NCBI RefSeq assembly: GCF_002355475.1
Contig: NZ_AP014862.1
Span: 1,054,001 to 1,118,000 of the forward strand
From: Pseudomonas furukawaii
GTDB lineage: Bacteria; Pseudomonadota; Gammaproteobacteria; Pseudomonadales; Pseudomonadaceae
DNA length: 64,000 bases
Reading direction: 5' to 3'
In this document: positions 1-9,547 of the stretch, piece by piece
Position numbering within the stretch: the stretch's first letter is position 1
How the letters are laid out: every line of letters begins with the position of its first letter
Position numbers and translations under genes: made by a program
The notes under the pieces: generated by a model
What the model saw: the letters and a program-made list of their open reading frames with translations, nothing else
Database searches by the model: none
Told to the model about the DNA's origin: nothing

Positions 1-479
1 TCGATCTTCAGGACCGCGAGGTCGGTTTCGGGGTCGGCGCCCACCAGGCGTGCCAGGGTTTCCCGGCCATCCTTCAGGGCGACCACTATCTGGTCGGCTC
101 CGGCGGTCACATGGTTGTTGGTGAGCAGGTAGCCCTCGGGGCTCATGATCACGGCAGACCCCAGGCTCGACTCCATGCGGCGCTGGCGGGGCAGGTTGTC
201 TCCGAAGAAACGGCGGAACTGCGGGTCCTCGAACAAGGGGTGGGCGGGCTTGCTCACCATCTTGGTGGTGTAGAGGTTGGCCACCGCCGGGGATGCGCTG
301 TTCACGGCGTCGGCGTAGGAGTCCGGCCCCTTGCGGGTGAGGCTGAATTTGGGCGCCTCCTGCAGGTGCACCTCCTGGCGGGGCAGGCCGACCCATTCCG
401 GGTATCGCTGGATGATGAGCAGTGCCACGAGCACGCCGACAATCAGGGGCCAGCCGAGGAATCGCAGGGCCTTGAGCAT
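1..479 (-). CDS. algW: AlgW, DegS/HtrA-type periplasmic serine protease (3' part missing)
   Basis: Only the N-terminal ~159 residues lie in the window; the gene runs off the left edge. An N-terminal membrane anchor (about residues 5-23) is followed by a trypsin-like protease fold. The catalytic His is visible in TNNHV (H123) and the Asp in TDLAVL (D153). The Ser loop and PDZ domain are outside. In Pseudomonas, AlgW senses misfolded outer-membrane proteins and cleaves MucA, releasing sigma factor AlgU. The ATG at 479-477 is the natural start, giving a short cytoplasmic tail before the anchor. The identity of AlgW rather than another DegS-like protease rests on the anchor, the sequence and the neighbours Nif3 and cysD. 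Confidence 0.9.
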   Translation of the reverse strand, partial: MLKALRFLGWPLIVGVLVALLIIQRYPEWVGLPRQEVHLQEAPKFSLTRKGPDSYADAVNSASPAVANLYTTKMVSKPAHPLFEDPQFRRFFGDNLPRQRRMESSLGSAVIMSPEGYLLTNNHVTAGADQIVVALKDGRETLARLVGADPETDLAVLKI

Positions 480-528
480 CGAGGGGAGAGTCCTGAGGGT
501 TGCGAGGGGCGGGGGTGCCCCTTAAGGT

Positions 529-550
529 GGCGCCATTATACGAGGGCGCC
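529..550 (-). promoter_or_regulatory. Probable algW promoter: -10 box inside an inverted repeat
   Basis: On the minus strand a perfect TATAAT lies at 540-535, about 56 bases upstream of the algW start. It sits between two GGCGCC hexamers (529-534 and 545-550) that can pair as a small stem. No good -35 box is visible at the usual distance. The -10 assignment is inference from the consensus match. Confidence 0.45.
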
Positions 551-591
551 GGTTAAAAACGAGTCGTCCGCAACAGCTTGTGAGGAATGCG

Positions 592-1350
592 ATGGCCATT
601 GCCCTGAACACCCTTGTCGATGAAGCGGAGCGCTATCTGGGCGCGGCGCGGATCCAGGACTACTGCCCGAACGGCCTGCAGGTGGAAGGGCGTCCCCAGG
701 TCAGCCGGATCGTCACCGGCGTGACTGCCAGCCTGGCCTTGCTGGAGGCCGCCGTGGCGGCGGATGCGGACGTGGTGCTGGTACACCATGGCTACTTCTG
801 GAAGGGCGAGAATCCTTGCGTGGTCGGCATGAAGCATCGACGCCTGAAGACCCTGCTGGCCAACGACCTCAGCCTGTTGGCCTATCACCTGCCGTTGGAC
901 CTTCACCCTGAAGTGGGCAACAACGTCCAGCTCGCACGCCAGCTCGACATCATCGTCGAGGGGCCGCTGGAGCCGGACAACCCGCGTACCGTGGGGCTGG
1001 TAGGGTCCCTGGCCGAACCCATGAGCGCCCGCGACTTCGCCCGTCGCGTGCATGAGGTGCTGGGTCGCGAGCCCCTGCTGGTGGAGGGAGACCGGATGGT
1101 CAGTCGCATCGGCTGGTGCACCGGCGGCGGCCAGGGTTACATCGACACGGCCATTGCCGCCGGCGTCGACCTGTACCTGACCGGCGAAGCCTCGGAGCAG
1201 ACCTTCCACAGCGCACGGGAGAACGGCATCAGTTTCATCGCTGCCGGACACCATGCCACCGAGCGCTATGGCGTCCAGGCGCTGGGTGATTACCTGGCTC
1301 GACGCTTTGCCCTGGAGCACCTGTTCATCGATTGCCCAAACCCCGTTTGA
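592..1350 (+). CDS. Nif3-like dinuclear metal center protein (YbgI family)
   Basis: A 252-residue protein of the NIF3/YbgI/DUF34 family, which forms toroidal oligomers holding a two-metal site. Its biochemical role is unsettled; GTP cyclohydrolase I type 2 is an annotation name, not a demonstrated function here. Metal-ligand motifs are visible: LVHHGYFW in the N-terminal half and GHHATERYG near the C terminus. I prefer the ATG at 592 because GAGG at 582-585 is correctly spaced for it. An in-frame GTG at 580 would add four residues. It is divergent from algW, as in other pseudomonads. Confidence 0.88.
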   Translation: MAIALNTLVDEAERYLGAARIQDYCPNGLQVEGRPQVSRIVTGVTASLALLEAAVAADADVVLVHHGYFWKGENPCVVGMKHRRLKTLLANDLSLLAYHLPLDLHPEVGNNVQLARQLDIIVEGPLEPDNPRTVGLVGSLAEPMSARDFARRVHEVLGREPLLVEGDRMVSRIGWCTGGGQGYIDTAIAAGVDLYLTGEASEQTFHSARENGISFIAAGHHATERYGVQALGDYLARRFALEHLFIDCPNPV

Positions 1351-1408
1351 CACGCGCCGGGCCATCAATCCGGCGGGTATATCCCTAGATGGTTTCGTTC
1401 TAAGAAGC

Positions 1409-1428
1409 CCCCTCAATAGAATGAGGGG
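1409..1428 (+). promoter_or_regulatory. Inverted repeat with -10-like box upstream of cysD
   Basis: CCCCTCA (1409-1415) pairs with TGAGGGG (1422-1428) around a six-base loop. A TAGAAT at 1417-1422 lies in the loop and into the right arm, so this may be the cysD promoter region; the -35 at 1394-1399 (TTCGTT) is poor. No T-run follows, which argues against a terminator for the Nif3 gene. I see no recognisable CysB site. Confidence 0.35.
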
Positions 1429-1496
1429 CTGTGTTAGAGTGGCCGCTCGCCCACGGCCCGCCGGCCGTCGTATCAGAAAGACCTTCGTGAGTAGCC

Positions 1497-2414
1497 ATGC
1501 TCGATAAACTGACGCACCTGAAACAGCTGGAGGCGGAGAGCATCCACATCATTCGTGAAGTGGCCGCCGAATTCGACAACCCGGTGATGCTCTACTCCAT
1601 CGGTAAAGACTCTGCCGTCATGCTGCACCTGGCGCGCAAGGCGTTCTTCCCTGGCAAGCTGCCGTTCCCGGTCATGCATGTCGATACCCGTTGGAAGTTC
1701 CAGGAGATGTACCAGTTCCGCGACAAGATGGTCGCTGAAATGGGGCTCGACCTGATCACCCACGTGAACCCGGAAGGCGTCGCCCAGGGCATCAACCCCT
1801 TCACCCATGGCAGCGCGAAGCACACCGACATCATGAAGACCGAGGGCCTCAAGCAGGCGCTCGACAAGTACGGCTTCGATGCCGCCTTCGGTGGCGCCCG
1901 GCGCGACGAGGAAAAGTCCCGCGCCAAGGAGCGCGTCTATTCCTTTCGCGACAGCAAGCATCGTTGGGACCCGAAGAACCAGCGGCCCGAGTTGTGGAAC
2001 GTCTACAACGGCAAGGTGAAGAAGGGCGAGTCGATCCGCGTCTTCCCGCTCTCCAACTGGACCGAGTTGGACATCTGGCAATACATCTACCTGGAAGGCA
2101 TCCCGATCGTCCCGCTTTACTTCGCCGCCGAGCGCGAAGTGATCGAGATGAATGGCGCGCTGATCATGATCGATGACGAGCGCATCCTCGAGCACCTGTC
2201 CGATGAGCAGAAAGCGTCCATCCAGAAGAAAATGGTGCGTTTCCGTACCCTCGGCTGCTACCCGCTGACCGGTGCCGTGGAATCCACCGCCCAATCCTTG
2301 CCGGAAATCATCCAGGAAATGCTCCTGACCCGTACCTCCGAACGCCAGGGCCGCGTCATCGACCATGACCAGGCCGGTTCGATGGAAGAGAAGAAACGTC
2401 AGGGCTACTTCTAA
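1497..2414 (+). CDS. cysD: Sulfate adenylyltransferase subunit 2 (CysD)
   Basis: A 305-residue catalytic subunit of ATP sulfurylase. It forms adenosine 5'-phosphosulfate (APS) from ATP and sulfate, the first step of assimilatory sulfate reduction. The PP-loop ATP-pyrophosphatase motif SIGKDS is at residues 34-39, and length and sequence are typical of CysD. The next gene begins 12 bases after the stop, so CysD and the GTPase subunit CysNC are co-translated from one operon. The ATG at 1497 fits the family N terminus ([11 protein letters not shown]). Confidence 0.97.
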   Translation: MLDKLTHLKQLEAESIHIIREVAAEFDNPVMLYSIGKDSAVMLHLARKAFFPGKLPFPVMHVDTRWKFQEMYQFRDKMVAEMGLDLITHVNPEGVAQGINPFTHGSAKHTDIMKTEGLKQALDKYGFDAAFGGARRDEEKSRAKERVYSFRDSKHRWDPKNQRPELWNVYNGKVKKGESIRVFPLSNWTELDIWQYIYLEGIPIVPLYFAAEREVIEMNGALIMIDDERILEHLSDEQKASIQKKMVRFRTLGCYPLTGAVESTAQSLPEIIQEMLLTRTSERQGRVIDHDQAGSMEEKKRQGYF

Positions 2415-2426
2415 GGATTCCGCATC

Positions 2427-4328
2427 ATGAGCCACCAATCCGATCTGATCAGCCAGGACATCCTCGCGTACCTGGCCCAGCATGAGCGCAAGGAACTGCT
2501 GCGCTTCCTCACCTGCGGCAACGTCGATGACGGCAAGAGCACCCTGATCGGGCGCCTGCTGCACGACTCCAAGATGATCTACGAGGACCACCTCGAGGCC
2601 ATCACCCGCGATTCCAAGAAGGTCGGCACCACCGGCGAGGACGTCGACCTGGCGCTGCTGGTGGACGGCCTGCAGGCCGAGCGCGAACAGGGCATCACCA
2701 TCGACGTGGCCTACCGCTACTTCAGCACCGCGAAGCGCAAGTTCATCATCGCCGACACCCCCGGCCATGAGCAGTACACCCGCAACATGGCCACCGGCGC
2801 ATCGACCTGCGACCTCGCCATCATCCTCGTCGATGCCCGCTACGGCGTGCAGACCCAGACCCGCCGCCACAGCTTCATCGCGTCGCTGTTGGGGATCAAG
2901 CACATCGTCGTCGCCGTCAACAAGATGGACCTGAAGGACTTCGACCAGGGTGTCTTCGAGGCGATCAAGGCCGACTACCTGCAGTTCGCCGAGCGCATCA
3001 AGCTCAATCCCACCTCGATCCACTTCGTACCGATGTCGGCGCTGAAGGGCGACAACGTGGTGAACAAGAGCGAGCGCTCGCCCTGGTACGCCGGCCAGTC
3101 GCTGATGGAAATCCTCGAAACCGTGGAAATCGCGGGTGACCGAAATGTCGCCGACATGCGTTTCCCGGTTCAGTACGTCAACCGGCCGAACCTGAATTTC
3201 CGTGGGTTCGCCGGCACCCTGGCCAGCGGCATCGTGCGCAAGGGCGATGAGGTCGTTGCGCTGCCGTCCGGCAAGGGCAGTCGCGTGAAGTCCATCGTCA
3301 CCTACGAAGGTGAGCTGGAGCACGCAGGTCCCGGCCAGGCGATCACCCTGACCCTGGAAGACGAGATCGACGTGTCCCGCGGCGACATGCTGGTGCATGC
3401 CGACAACCAGCCGCTGGTGACCGACAGCTTCGAAGCCATGCTGGTCTGGATGGGCGAGGAGCCCATGCTTCCGGGCAAGAAGTACGACATCAAGCGGGCC
3501 ACCAGCTATGTGCCGGGTTCCATTCCCAGCATCGCCCACAAGGTGGACGTGAACACCCTGGAAGAGACCGCAGCCAGCAGCCTGCAGCTGAACGAGATCG
3601 CCAAGGTCAAGGTCAGCCTGGATGCCACCATCGCCCTGGACGGGTACGAGCAGAACCGCACCACGGGGGCCTTCATCGTCATCGATCGCCTCACCAACGG
3701 GACCGTTGGCGCCGGCATGATCATCTCCGACCCGAAGGCGGGTCGTAACGTCAGTGGCCACCATGGTGCCCAGGCGCACGTCTCCGCCGAGGAGCGTGCA
3801 TCCCGCTTCGGCCAGAAGCCCGCCACCGTGCTGTTCAGCGGCCTGTCCGGCGCCGGCAAGAGCACCCTGGCCTACGCCGTGGAGCGCAAGCTGTTCGACA
3901 TGGGCCGTGCGGTCTATGTGCTGGATGGCCAGAACCTCCGCCACGACCTGAACAAGGGGCTGCCCCAGGACCGTGCCGGCCGTACCGAGAACTGGCGCCG
4001 TGCCGCTCACGTGGCGCGTCAGTTCAACGAGGCGGGCCTGCTGACCCTGGCGGCATTCGTTGCGCCGGATGCGGAAGGCCGCGAACAGGCCAAGGCCCTC
4101 ATTGGCGCCGATCGCCTGGTGACCGTGTATGTGCAGGCCTCGCCCATTGTCTGCCGCGAGCGTGATCCGCAAGGCCTCTATGCAGCTGGTCAGGACAATA
4201 TTCCCGGGGAATCCTTCCCCTACGATGTCCCCCTGGATGCCGACCTGGTGATCGATACCCAGTCCGTGGGTGTGGAAGAGGGTGTCAGGCAGGTACTCGA
4301 CCTGCTGCGCAGTCGCGGCGCGATCTAA
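2427..4328 (+). CDS. cysNC: Bifunctional sulfate adenylyltransferase subunit 1 / APS kinase (CysNC)
   Basis: A 633-residue fusion. Residues ~1-450 are the CysN GTPase of the EF-Tu/EF-1alpha type, with [10 protein letters not shown]-loop, DTPGHEQYT switch II and NKMDL guanine motif; GTP hydrolysis drives APS synthesis with CysD. Residues ~460-633 are APS kinase (CysC), with P-loop GLSGAGKST at 472-480 and the [10 protein letters not shown] segment; it phosphorylates APS to PAPS. The fusion is the normal arrangement in Pseudomonas, whereas enterobacteria have separate cysN and cysC. A strong terminator follows within 10 bases. Confidence 0.97.
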   Translation: MSHQSDLISQDILAYLAQHERKELLRFLTCGNVDDGKSTLIGRLLHDSKMIYEDHLEAITRDSKKVGTTGEDVDLALLVDGLQAEREQGITIDVAYRYFSTAKRKFIIADTPGHEQYTRNMATGASTCDLAIILVDARYGVQTQTRRHSFIASLLGIKHIVVAVNKMDLKDFDQGVFEAIKADYLQFAERIKLNPTSIHFVPMSALKGDNVVNKSERSPWYAGQSLMEILETVEIAGDRNVADMRFPVQYVNRPNLNFRGFAGTLASGIVRKGDEVVALPSGKGSRVKSIVTYEGELEHAGPGQAITLTLEDEIDVSRGDMLVHADNQPLVTDSFEAMLVWMGEEPMLPGKKYDIKRATSYVPGSIPSIAHKVDVNTLEETAASSLQLNEIAKVKVSLDATIALDGYEQNRTTGAFIVIDRLTNGTVGAGMIISDPKAGRNVSGHHGAQAHVSAEERASRFGQKPATVLFSGLSGAGKSTLAYAVERKLFDMGRAVYVLDGQNLRHDLNKGLPQDRAGRTENWRRAAHVARQFNEAGLLTLAAFVAPDAEGREQAKALIGADRLVTVYVQASPIVCRERDPQGLYAAGQDNIPGESFPYDVPLDADLVIDTQSVGVEEGVRQVLDLLRSRGAI

Positions 4329-4334
4329 GCGACC

Positions 4335-4371
4335 AACAAAAAGCCCCGCGATTTCGCGGGGCTTTTTGTTG
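4335..4371. terminator. Bidirectional intrinsic terminator, cysNC / yhcB
   Basis: An AAAAAGCCCCGCG stem pairs with CGCGGGGCTTTTT around a short loop, with A-run and T-run on the two sides. It lies between the convergent cysNC and the yhcB-like gene and can serve both strands. Confidence 0.9.
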
Positions 4372-4409
4372 GCGCTGTCGTCCAGTCGGTCGCCCGACTG
4401 GATGGCGCC

Positions 4410-4850
4410 TCAGTACTTGCCCTTGAGGCCGAACGTCTCGTCCAGGGTACCGGGGGCGTCCGGCGCCTTTGGCGCGTAGTCCTTGGGTGCTTCGTTGCTT
4501 TTCGGCGGTGTCAGGCGCTCGCGGGGGCCGGCGGCTTCGTCGGCGTGCAGAGCTGCCAAAAGTCGCTGGCGGGTGAGTTCGTCGAGAGCCAGGCGGCTGG
4601 CGCCGTCCGACAGGTGTTCCTGCACATCCTGATAGCTCTGGGTGAGCTTCTTCACCAGGTTGGCGGTGGTGTTGAAGTGGGTGACCACCTCACTCTGGTA
4701 TGCATCGAAGCGTTCCTGCAGGTCATCCAGTTGGCGTTGAGTCCGGCTCGGGGCTGCGTTGGGCGCCAGCCGGGCGATCAGGAAACCGACGCCGATACCG
4801 GCGAGCAGGGTCAAGACTGGTAGCAACCAGATGATGAGCGACTGTTCCAC
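4410..4850 (-). CDS. YhcB/ZapG-family inner-membrane protein (DUF1043)
   Basis: A 146-residue protein with one N-terminal transmembrane segment (about residues 6-25), a coiled-coil stretch (about 38-95) and a disordered, Pro/Lys-rich C-terminal tail. This is the architecture of DUF1043. In E. coli the family member YhcB (ZapG) links cell-wall synthesis, division and envelope integrity. The N-terminal EQSLIIWLLPVLTLLAGIG and the coil QLDDLQERFDAYQ fit the family. It is convergent with cysNC and divergent from the hydrolase gene. The assignment is by family; function in this organism is inferred. Confidence 0.85.
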   Translation of the reverse strand: MEQSLIIWLLPVLTLLAGIGVGFLIARLAPNAAPSRTQRQLDDLQERFDAYQSEVVTHFNTTANLVKKLTQSYQDVQEHLSDGASRLALDELTRQRLLAALHADEAAGPRERLTPPKSNEAPKDYAPKAPDAPGTLDETFGLKGKY

Positions 4851-4928
4851 GAGTCCTTCCTCTATAAGCGGCTTTGCTTTACGTTAACGGCTCGAATCTG
4901 CGCTGTATACCGCGACGCAAACCCGGTT

Positions 4929-5606
4929 GTGCTAATCCAAGACGAGTCGACCCGTCACGGGGTCACGGAGTTTCCCCTGTTGAGCCGCGAAATCCCTCTC
5001 CTGCTCGATGGCCCCTGCGGCCAGATCGAGGCGCTTCACCTTGACCTGCCCGAGGCCCGTGGCCTGGCGCTGATCTGCCATCCCAATCCGGTGCAGGGCG
5101 GCACCATGCTCAACAAGGTGGTCTCCACCTTGCAGCGTGCCGCGCGTGACGCCGGCTACAGCACGCTGCGCTTCAACTATCGCGGTGTTGGAGCCAGCGC
5201 CGGCAGCCATGACATGGGCTCGGGCGAGGTGGATGATGCCGAGGCGGCCGCCCACTGGATTCGCGCACGACAGCCGGGGCGGCCCCTGGTGCTGCTGGGC
5301 TTTTCCTTCGGCGGTTTCGTGGCGGCGAGCCTGGCCGGCCGGTTGGAGCGCCAGGGGATCGAGGTTCCGCGCCTGCTCCTGGTGGCACCTGCAGTGATGC
5401 GCTTGACCTCCGACCATCCGCTGCCCGATGTCGGCCAACTGACCGTCATCCAGCCGGAGGCCGACGAAGTGGTGCCGCCCGATGCGGTCTACGACTGGTC
5501 CGCTGGCCTCGCGCGCCCCCATGAGCTGCTGAAAGTGGCAGAATGCGGGCACTTCTTCCACGGCAAGTTGACCGACCTCAAGGACCTGGTCCTGCCGCGT
5601 CTCTGA
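4929..5606 (+). CDS. Alpha/beta hydrolase, small YheT/YcjY-like
   Basis: Up to 225 residues with an alpha/beta-hydrolase fold. The oxyanion region is CHPNPVQGG, the nucleophile elbow GFSFGG carries the likely catalytic Ser, and a late His lies in [10 protein letters not shown]. Substrate unknown. The start is uncertain: GTG at 4929 has no visible ribosome site, whereas an in-frame TTG at 4980 has GGAG nine bases upstream and would give [11 protein letters not shown] as the N terminus. It ends 29 bases before trpS and is probably cotranscribed with it. Confidence 0.82.
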   Translation: MLIQDESTRHGVTEFPLLSREIPLLLDGPCGQIEALHLDLPEARGLALICHPNPVQGGTMLNKVVSTLQRAARDAGYSTLRFNYRGVGASAGSHDMGSGEVDDAEAAAHWIRARQPGRPLVLLGFSFGGFVAASLAGRLERQGIEVPRLLLVAPAVMRLTSDHPLPDVGQLTVIQPEADEVVPPDAVYDWSAGLARPHELLKVAECGHFFHGKLTDLKDLVLPRL

Positions 5607-5635
5607 TTCCGATCGAAGTCCGACAAGCGAAAATC

Positions 5636-6985
5636 ATGACCACTCGTATCCTTACCGGTATCACCACCACCGGCACACCGCACCTCGGCAACTATGCCGG
5701 TGCCATCCGCCCGGCCATCGTCGCCAGCCGTGCCGGCGACGTCGACTCCTTCTACTTCCTGGCGGATTACCACGCCCTGATCAAGTGCGATGACCCGGCT
5801 CGCATCCAGCGTTCGCGCCTTGAGATTGCCGCCACCTGGCTGGCCTGTGGCCTGGATACGGACAAGGCGACCTTCTACCGTCAGTCCGACATTCCCGAGA
5901 TTCCCGAGCTGACCTGGCTGCTCACCTGCGTCAGCGCCAAGGGTCTGCTCAACCGCGCTCACGCTTACAAGGCCTCGGTGGACAAGAACCTCGAGGCCGG
6001 CGAGGACCCCGACGCCGGTGTCACCATGGGCCTTTACAGCTACCCGGTGCTGATGGCGGCTGACATCCTGATGTTCAACGCCCACAAGGTGCCGGTGGGG
6101 CGAGACCAGATCCAGCACGTGGAAATGGCCCGTGACATCGGCCAGCGCTTCAACCACCTGTTCGGTGCCGGCCGTGATTTCTTCACCCTGCCCGAGGCGG
6201 TGATCGAGGAAGAAGTGGCGACCCTGCCGGGTCTCGATGGGCGCAAGATGTCCAAGAGCTACGACAACACCATCCCGCTGTTCGGCAGCGCCAAGCAGCT
6301 CAAGGATGCCATTGCCCGCATCGTCACCGACTCCCGGGCACCCGGTGAGTCGAAGGATCCCGACAACTCGCACCTGTTCACCCTCTACCAGGCCTTCGCT
6401 ACCCCCGCCCAGCTGGCGGAGTTCCGTGCCGAGCTCATTGGCGGCCTGGCCTGGGGCGAAGCCAAGCAGCGGCTGTTCCAGTTGCTCGACAATGAGCTGG
6501 GCGAGGCCCGCGAGCGCTATCACGCTCTGATCGAGCGCCCGTCCGATCTGGAGGACATCCTTCTGGTGGGTGCCGCGAAGGCCCGCAAGATTGCCACGCC
6601 GTTCCTCGGCGAGCTGCGCGAGGCCGTAGGGCTGCGCTCCTTCCGTGCCAACGTGCAGGCGGGAGGCGAGGCGAAGGCCAGGAAAGCGACCAAGAGCGCG
6701 CGTTTCGTCAGCTTCCGTGATGAAGACGGCAGCTTCCGCTTCCGCCTGCTGGATGCGGGTGGCGAGCAGTTGCTCCTGTCCCGAGCCTTCGCCGACGGCA
6801 AGGCGGCCGGCCAGGTGAGCAAGCGCCTGCAGTCCGATGCTGAACTGGATCTGCGGGTGCAGGGCAATGCGTTCGGTGTCTGGCTGGACGATGAGGAAGT
6901 CGCCGTCAGCCCGACCTTCGGCGATGCGGCGGCCCGCGACGCCGGCATCGCCCGTCTCTACCAGGCGCTTGCGCCGCAGGAGTGA
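5636..6985 (+). CDS. trpS: Tryptophanyl-tRNA synthetase, long form
   Basis: A 449-residue class Ic aminoacyl-tRNA synthetase that charges tRNA-Trp. The HIGH-equivalent [11 protein letters not shown] is near residue 14 and the KMSKS loop is [10 protein letters not shown]. Most bacterial TrpS proteins are ~330-340 residues; here an extra ~110-residue C-terminal region follows (from about [14 protein letters not shown] onward), ending in a compact domain. This is characteristic of Pseudomonas TrpS. The ATG at 5636 is chosen because upstream in-frame codons overlap the hydrolase gene and lack family similarity. Confidence 0.96.
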   Translation: MTTRILTGITTTGTPHLGNYAGAIRPAIVASRAGDVDSFYFLADYHALIKCDDPARIQRSRLEIAATWLACGLDTDKATFYRQSDIPEIPELTWLLTCVSAKGLLNRAHAYKASVDKNLEAGEDPDAGVTMGLYSYPVLMAADILMFNAHKVPVGRDQIQHVEMARDIGQRFNHLFGAGRDFFTLPEAVIEEEVATLPGLDGRKMSKSYDNTIPLFGSAKQLKDAIARIVTDSRAPGESKDPDNSHLFTLYQAFATPAQLAEFRAELIGGLAWGEAKQRLFQLLDNELGEARERYHALIERPSDLEDILLVGAAKARKIATPFLGELREAVGLRSFRANVQAGGEAKARKATKSARFVSFRDEDGSFRFRLLDAGGEQLLLSRAFADGKAAGQVSKRLQSDAELDLRVQGNAFGVWLDDEEVAVSPTFGDAAARDAGIARLYQALAPQE

Positions 6986-7017
6986 TGGGATGAGCGTCGG
7001 CCGATAGCGTCGGCCGA

Positions 7018-7046
7018 TTGCCAATCGACGGGGCAGGCTCTAAAGT
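7018..7046 (+). promoter_or_regulatory. Probable zapE sigma-70 promoter
   Basis: TTGCCA (7018-7023), 17 bases, then TAAAGT (7041-7046) make a reasonable sigma-70 promoter ending 35 bases before zapE. The -10 box lies in the loop of the trpS terminator hairpin. Read directly from sequence; activity not shown. Confidence 0.5.
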
Positions 7047-7061
7047 ACCTGCCCCGTTTTT
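7028..7061 (+). terminator. Intrinsic terminator after trpS
   Basis: ACGGGGCAGG (7028-7037) pairs perfectly with CCTGCCCCGT (7048-7057) over a ten-base loop, followed by TTTTC. It stands between trpS and zapE and overlaps the presumed zapE promoter. Confidence 0.8.
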
Positions 7062-7080
7062 CGTTGCCTTGCTACCGATC

Positions 7081-8175
7081 ATGACCCCCCTCGAGCGCTA
7101 CCAGGCCGATCTCAAGCGGCCGGAATTCTTCCACGATGCCGCGCAGGAAAATGCCGTTCGTCATCTGCAACGTCTCTACGATGACCTGATCGCCGACGAT
7201 CGTGGCAAGCCCGGTCTGCTGGGCAGCCTGTTCGGCAAGAAGCGCCAGGGCCCGGTCAAGGGCCTGTACTTCTGGGGCGGTGTCGGTCGTGGCAAGACCT
7301 ACCTGGTGGATACCTTCTACGACGCCCTGCCGTTCAAGCAGAAGATGCGTACCCACTTCCACCGTTTCATGAAGCGTGTCCATGAGGAAATGAAGACCCT
7401 CAAGGGCGAGAAGAATCCGCTGACCATCATCGGCAAGCGTTTCGCCGACGAGGCTCGGGTGATCTGCTTCGACGAGTTCTTCGTCTCGGACATCACTGAT
7501 GCGATGATCCTGGCCACGCTGCTGGAGGAGTTGTTCAAGAACGGCGTCAGCCTGGTGGCCACCTCCAACATCGTGCCTGACGGCCTCTACAAGGACGGCC
7601 TGCAGCGGGCTCGATTCCTTCCGGCCATCGCCCTGCTCAAGGAGCACACCGAGATCGTCAACGTCGACAGTGGTGTGGACTATCGCCTGCGCGCCCTGGA
7701 GCAGGCCGAGCTCTACCACTGGCCCCTCGATGCCGAGGCCGAACAGAGCTTGAGCCGCAGCTTCAAGAGCCTGCTGCCGGAATGCACCCTGGCCCAGGAA
7801 GGTGAGGTCCTGATGGTGGAGAATCGCGAGATTCGCGCCGTGCGGGTCTGCGAGGACGTAGCCTGGTTCGAATTCCGGGAGCTCTGCGACGGCCCGCGAA
7901 GCCAGAACGACTACATCGAGCTCGGCAAGATCTTCCATGCCGTGATCCTGGCAAACGTCGAGCAGATGGGCGTGGCCAAGGACGACATGGCGCGCCGCTT
8001 CATCAACCTGGTGGATGAGTTCTATGACCGGAACGTCAAACTCATCATTTCCGCCGAGGTGGAGCTCAAGGATCTCTATTCGGGAGGCCGCCTGAACTTC
8101 GAGTTCCAGCGTACCCTGAGTCGCCTTCTGGAGATGCAGTCCCACGAGTTCCTCTCGCGGCCGCACAAGCCGTAA
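7081..8175 (+). CDS. zapE: Cell division protein ZapE (AFG1-like ATPase)
   Basis: A 364-residue P-loop ATPase of the AFG1/LACE1 family. In E. coli ZapE associates with the Z-ring and is needed for division under stress. Walker A is WGGVGRGKT (about residues 66-74) and Walker B-like CFDEFFVSD follows around residue 135. SNIVPDGLYKDGLQR is a family signature. The ATG at 7081 gives the usual N terminus TPLERYQADLKRPEF; the longer in-frame extension runs through the terminator and is rejected. Confidence 0.94.
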   Translation: MTPLERYQADLKRPEFFHDAAQENAVRHLQRLYDDLIADDRGKPGLLGSLFGKKRQGPVKGLYFWGGVGRGKTYLVDTFYDALPFKQKMRTHFHRFMKRVHEEMKTLKGEKNPLTIIGKRFADEARVICFDEFFVSDITDAMILATLLEELFKNGVSLVATSNIVPDGLYKDGLQRARFLPAIALLKEHTEIVNVDSGVDYRLRALEQAELYHWPLDAEAEQSLSRSFKSLLPECTLAQEGEVLMVENREIRAVRVCEDVAWFEFRELCDGPRSQNDYIELGKIFHAVILANVEQMGVAKDDMARRFINLVDEFYDRNVKLIISAEVELKDLYSGGRLNFEFQRTLSRLLEMQSHEFLSRPHKP

Positions 8176-8184
8176 CGGAGCGAC

Positions 8185-8219
8185 AAGCCGCAATCCCTGT
8201 TCACCGGGGCTTGCGGCAT
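8185..8219. terminator. Possible bidirectional terminator between zapE and the minus-strand small ORF
   Basis: GCCGCAA (8187-8193) pairs with TTGCGGC (8211-8217), with CCC/GGG able to extend pairing inside the loop. No good T-run is present, so termination is only suggested by its position between convergent genes. Confidence 0.4.
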
Positions 8220-8224
8220 GCCTG

Positions 8225-8401
8225 TCAGCGTTTCGCCAATTCCTGCTCCCGAAGTTCCAGCGGGCAACACTTCCAGTATTTCCCTGGCGTCATCGGCTTG
8301 ATGGCCAGCGCCTTTTCTTCCTTGTCGTCGCCATGCGGGTACCCCAGCGCCTTTGCGTACTCAGGGAGAGGGTTCCCCGTGGCCGTTGTCCGCGTCTGCA
8401 T
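8225..8401 (-). CDS. Small hypothetical protein, 58 residues, coupled to the GlxA-type regulator
   Basis: The ATG (8401-8399) overlaps the stop of the upstream regulator as TGATG, and AAGG lies eight bases before it. The reading frame uses mainly G/C third positions. The product is charged, with no signal peptide or membrane segment, and carries the motif GKYWKCCPLELREQE near the C terminus. I do not recognise a family. Translational coupling and codon use support a real gene, but the ORF is short and unsupported by homology here. Confidence 0.45.
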   Translation of the reverse strand: MQTRTTATGNPLPEYAKALGYPHGDDKEEKALAIKPMTPGKYWKCCPLELREQELAKR

Positions 8402-9399
8402 CACTCGCCCTTCTGCTGGTACTGGCGGCGATACTGGTTCGGAGACAGCTGGGTGTGCTGGCGAAAGAGGCGGGCGAAGAAGCTGGCGTCGTCATAGCCG
8501 ACTTCGTAGCTGATGGTCTTGATGCTCTTGCGGGTGGCTGACAGCAGCCCCTTCGCTGTCTCGATGCGTAGCCGCTGCAGGTAGTGCAGGGGCTTGTCGC
8601 CGGTCGCAGCCTGGAAGCGTCGCATGAAGTTGCGGATGCTCATGCCGTGGTCGCGGGCTACATCCTCGAAGCGGAACTTGTCGGCGAAGTGATCTTCCAG
8701 CCATTGCTGGATCTGCAGGATGGTCATGTCGTGATGGAGCTTCTGACCGCCAAAGCCGATGCGTCCTGGCGTGTAGCTGCGCTGAACCTCGTAGAGGATG
8801 TCGCGGGAGACCGCCTGGGCGATGCCGGCACCACAGAAACGCTCGATCAGGTAGATATAGAGGTCGCAGGCCGAGGTCACGCCACCGGCGCAGTAGAGGT
8901 TGTCCGCATCGGACAGATGCTTGTCCTGGTTGAGCAATACCTTTGGGAATCGCTCGTTGAATTCACGGAAAAAGCGCCAGTACGTGGTGGCTTCCTTTCC
9001 ATCCAGCAGGCCGGCCTGGGCCATCCAGAACACGCCGGTGGCTTCGCCGCAGATGGCGCTGCCGGCCGCGTGACGGATACGCAGCCAGTCGCAGACTTGT
9101 GGATAACGGGCGAGGAGGGCGTCGAAATCGCCCCAGAAGGCCGGGAGTATGATGATCTCGGCAGCGTCCAGCGGGCCGTCTACCGGGATACGCACGTCGC
9201 TGAAGCTGTCCACCGGCTGGCCGTCGGGGCTCACCAGGCGTATGTCGAACGCGGGGGTGAGGCCTTTGCCTTGCAGCTTGCCGTAGCGCACGGCGGCCAT
9301 GTGGAAGAAGTCCTTTGCCTGCATCAGTGTGGAGGCGAAGACGCCTTCGATGGCCAGGATGCTGACTTGTCGGAGGTTGGTGGGCTGCGGAGGGTTCAT
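8401..9399 (-). CDS. GlxA-family transcriptional regulator (DJ-1/PfpI + AraC)
   Basis: A 332-residue regulator. Residues ~10-195 form a class-I glutamine-amidotransferase/DJ-1-like domain, with the elbow AICGEATGVFW carrying the family's Cys (it may sense rather than catalyse). Residues ~225-325 are a double helix-turn-helix AraC/XylS DNA-binding domain (DVARDHGMSIRNFMRRF, then VGYDDASFFARLFRQ). GlxA-type proteins often control amine, quaternary ammonium or amino acid catabolism; the ligand here is unknown. It is divergent from an acyl-CoA dehydrogenase gene, a plausible target. Confidence 0.9.
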   Translation of the reverse strand: MNPPQPTNLRQVSILAIEGVFASTLMQAKDFFHMAAVRYGKLQGKGLTPAFDIRLVSPDGQPVDSFSDVRIPVDGPLDAAEIIILPAFWGDFDALLARYPQVCDWLRIRHAAGSAICGEATGVFWMAQAGLLDGKEATTYWRFFREFNERFPKVLLNQDKHLSDADNLYCAGGVTSACDLYIYLIERFCGAGIAQAVSRDILYEVQRSYTPGRIGFGGQKLHHDMTILQIQQWLEDHFADKFRFEDVARDHGMSIRNFMRRFQAATGDKPLHYLQRLRIETAKGLLSATRKSIKTISYEVGYDDASFFARLFRQHTQLSPNQYRRQYQQKGE

Positions 9400-9547
9400 G
9401 GCATTGTTCTTATTAGGGGAAAGCGGTCATTCTGTGGCGGGATCGTCTTATTTTTTGTCCTAAGTGTCCAGTGTGGAGCGCGAGGCGAGTGGCCTAGAGT
9501 CGGTGGCTATTCGGCCCCTGACAACAACTTCGAGCCAAGGTGAAGCC

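Noticed and set aside
1473-4172. 899-codon open frame on the minus strand
   Set aside because: It is antisense to cysD and cysNC. High GC at third positions removes stops on the opposite strand; the translation is Gly/His/Val-rich with no family features.
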